From Actinomycetes bacterium (GTDB lineage Bacteria; Actinomycetota; Acidimicrobiia; Acidimicrobiales; Acidimicrobiaceae): a stretch of 7,111 bases of DNA. Every line of letters starts with the position of its first letter. Within the stretch, counting starts at the first letter, position 1. Below the pieces are notes generated by a model. The model worked only from the letters and a program-made list of their open reading frames with translations. It searched no databases and was not told the DNA's origin. The stretch spans positions 1 to 7,111 of the forward strand of contig JAKBGL010000061.1 of the NCBI GenBank assembly GCA_021833085.1, written 5' to 3'. This document shows positions 6,600-7,111 of the stretch, in pieces. The position numbers and the translations under genes were made by a program.

Positions 6600-6801
6600 G
6601 TATGTTCCTCCGTTAATTTATCTCTTAATGGTAACGTAAGATGGTATTGAATATCCTCTCTCAGGAGCCAAAGGAACGAAGCTTCTCGCTCAGTACCGAA
6701 CCCAATACCTTCGCAACCCACGGATCGTTAGAAATCTTCGCGAGTTGTACTAAAGTATAAGCTTACTGTGAACTCCTTAGGTCACGTCACGGCAGTACGG
6801 A
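6600..6801 (-). promoter_or_regulatory. leader region of the ABC-F gene with possible RNA structure
   Basis: About 200 bases separate the nuclease gene stop from the ABC-F start, so the ABC-F gene probably has its own promoter here. TATACT (near 6755) is a fair -10-like hexamer but lacks a good -35. Read on the - strand, GAGCGA and TCGTTC form a 6-base hairpin (6674-6691). GTTCCTT (6671-6677), which overlaps that hairpin, can instead pair with GAGGAAC (6604-6610), which contains most of the ribosome binding site. An outer 7-base inverted repeat GGTATTG/CAATACC (6643-6649 and 6703-6709) encloses the hairpin. Antibiotic-responsive ABC-F genes are known to use attenuating leaders, so this is plausible, but folding was judged by eye. 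Confidence 0.35.
6607..6611 (-). promoter_or_regulatory. Shine-Dalgarno site deciding the TTG start of the ABC-F gene
   Basis: The - strand reads GGAGG, then seven bases (AACATAC), then TTG. This is the strongest ribosome binding site in the window and fixes a TTG start whose first residues (MLRAVGVELRIGPRLL) align with the usual beginning of an ABC-F first domain. Confidence 0.75.
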
Positions 6802-7111
6802 TCAAGTGGTAGCTTCAATGGTATGTTGAAGTCGTTGTACGGCGCTTTCGATATCGACTTCCACTTCTTTTGCCCCTTCTGGTGCAATATATATGATTTT
6901 TCCGCGAACTGCTTTCTTATAGGTACTGCCCAACGTCCAGGCATACAGTGCTATCTGATAGCTGTACCTCGGAAAGCTGTCTCCGTTGGCTTCAGGTAGT
7001 ACCGCTGCTGACTTGAAGTCTACGATCTCTACGTGGTTTTCATACTCAATTAGTAGATCAATAAAACCCTCGAACCACACTCCAAGTTCATCGGAGACCC
7101 TTGAAACAAAG
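6802..7111 (-). CDS. PD-(D/E)XK nuclease domain, C-terminal end of a probable AddA/RecB-type helicase-nuclease (partial)
   Basis: The reading frame stays open to the right edge of the window, so the GTG at 7080 is almost certainly internal and only about 103 C-terminal residues are visible. The order of motifs is that of a RecB-family PD-(D/E)XK nuclease: EGFIDLLIE with the metal-binding Asp, then VEIVDFKSA with the (D/E)xK pair, then Y..QIALYAW matching the QxxxY helix. This domain normally ends AddA, AdnA, AdnB and RecB-type enzymes, which unwind and resect double-strand breaks, and also occurs in stand-alone RecB-like exonucleases. No cysteines follow the QxxxY motif, so the iron-sulfur cluster of AddB, AdnA/AdnB and Cas4 types is not visible in this part; that favours an AddA/RecB-like tail. 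The full length and a helicase domain must lie to the right. The stop is 202 bases before the ABC-F start on the same strand. Confidence 0.78.
   Translation of the reverse strand, partial: FVSRVSDELGVWFEGFIDLLIEYENHVEIVDFKSAAVLPEANGDSFPRYSYQIALYAWTLGSTYKKAVRGKIIYIAPEGAKEVEVDIESAVQRLQHTIEATT

Noticed and set aside
1..7111. CRISPR arrays, tRNA or rRNA genes, known defence operons
   Set aside because: No regularly spaced repeats, tRNA-like cloverleaf or rRNA segments were seen, and apart from the partial nuclease, which fits a repair enzyme, no gene suggests a defence island.

Overview
The window looks like chromosomal DNA from a moderate-GC actinobacterium. The ABC-F protein closely resembles, from memory, an actinobacterial ABC-F group (the Rv1473 type). 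The metallo-beta-lactamase-fold protein resembles actinobacterial Rv1339-like proteins. Base composition is far below that of mycobacteria or streptomycetes, so a lower-GC lineage such as an acidimicrobial one is possible. The taxonomy is inference only.

Layout from left to right. Positions 1-290 hold no intact gene. On the + strand they carry a hairpin and flanks typical of the 3' end of a TnpB-associated omega RNA (right end of an IS200/IS605- or IS607-type element), with what may be a decayed tnpB tail. Next, on the - strand, is a 799-residue membrane PAS-GGDEF-EAL protein (291-2690). Its GGDEF motif is degenerate (RGAEF) and its EAL site is complete, so it is probably a c-di-GMP phosphodiesterase. 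Upstream of it on the same strand is a metallo-beta-lactamase-fold hydrolase (2801-3538). A divergent control region (3539-3677) separates this pair from two + strand genes: a 157-residue single-pass membrane protein of unknown function and a CcdA/DsbD-type thiol-redox transporter (4218-4970). CcdA is convergent with an ABC-F translation ATPase on the - strand (4995-6599). That gene has a TTG start, a strong GGAGG ribosome binding site and a leader of about 200 bases with possible RNA structure. The right edge holds the C-terminal end of a PD-(D/E)XK nuclease, probably the tail of an AddA/RecB-like helicase-nuclease (- strand, cut by the window).

How the genes may work together. The two left-hand enzymes could both degrade cyclic nucleotides: c-di-GMP by the EAL protein, and possibly cAMP by the hydrolase if it follows Rv1339. 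The 157-residue protein and CcdA are probably co-transcribed, which suggests a link to periplasmic thiol chemistry. The ABC-F and nuclease genes look unrelated to these. I see no clear undescribed multi-gene defence system. The points most worth a second look are the omega RNA remnant, the inactive-looking GGDEF domain with its uncharacterised extracytoplasmic sensor, the unknown protein next to CcdA, and the ABC-F leader with mutually exclusive pairings and an overlapping small reading frame.
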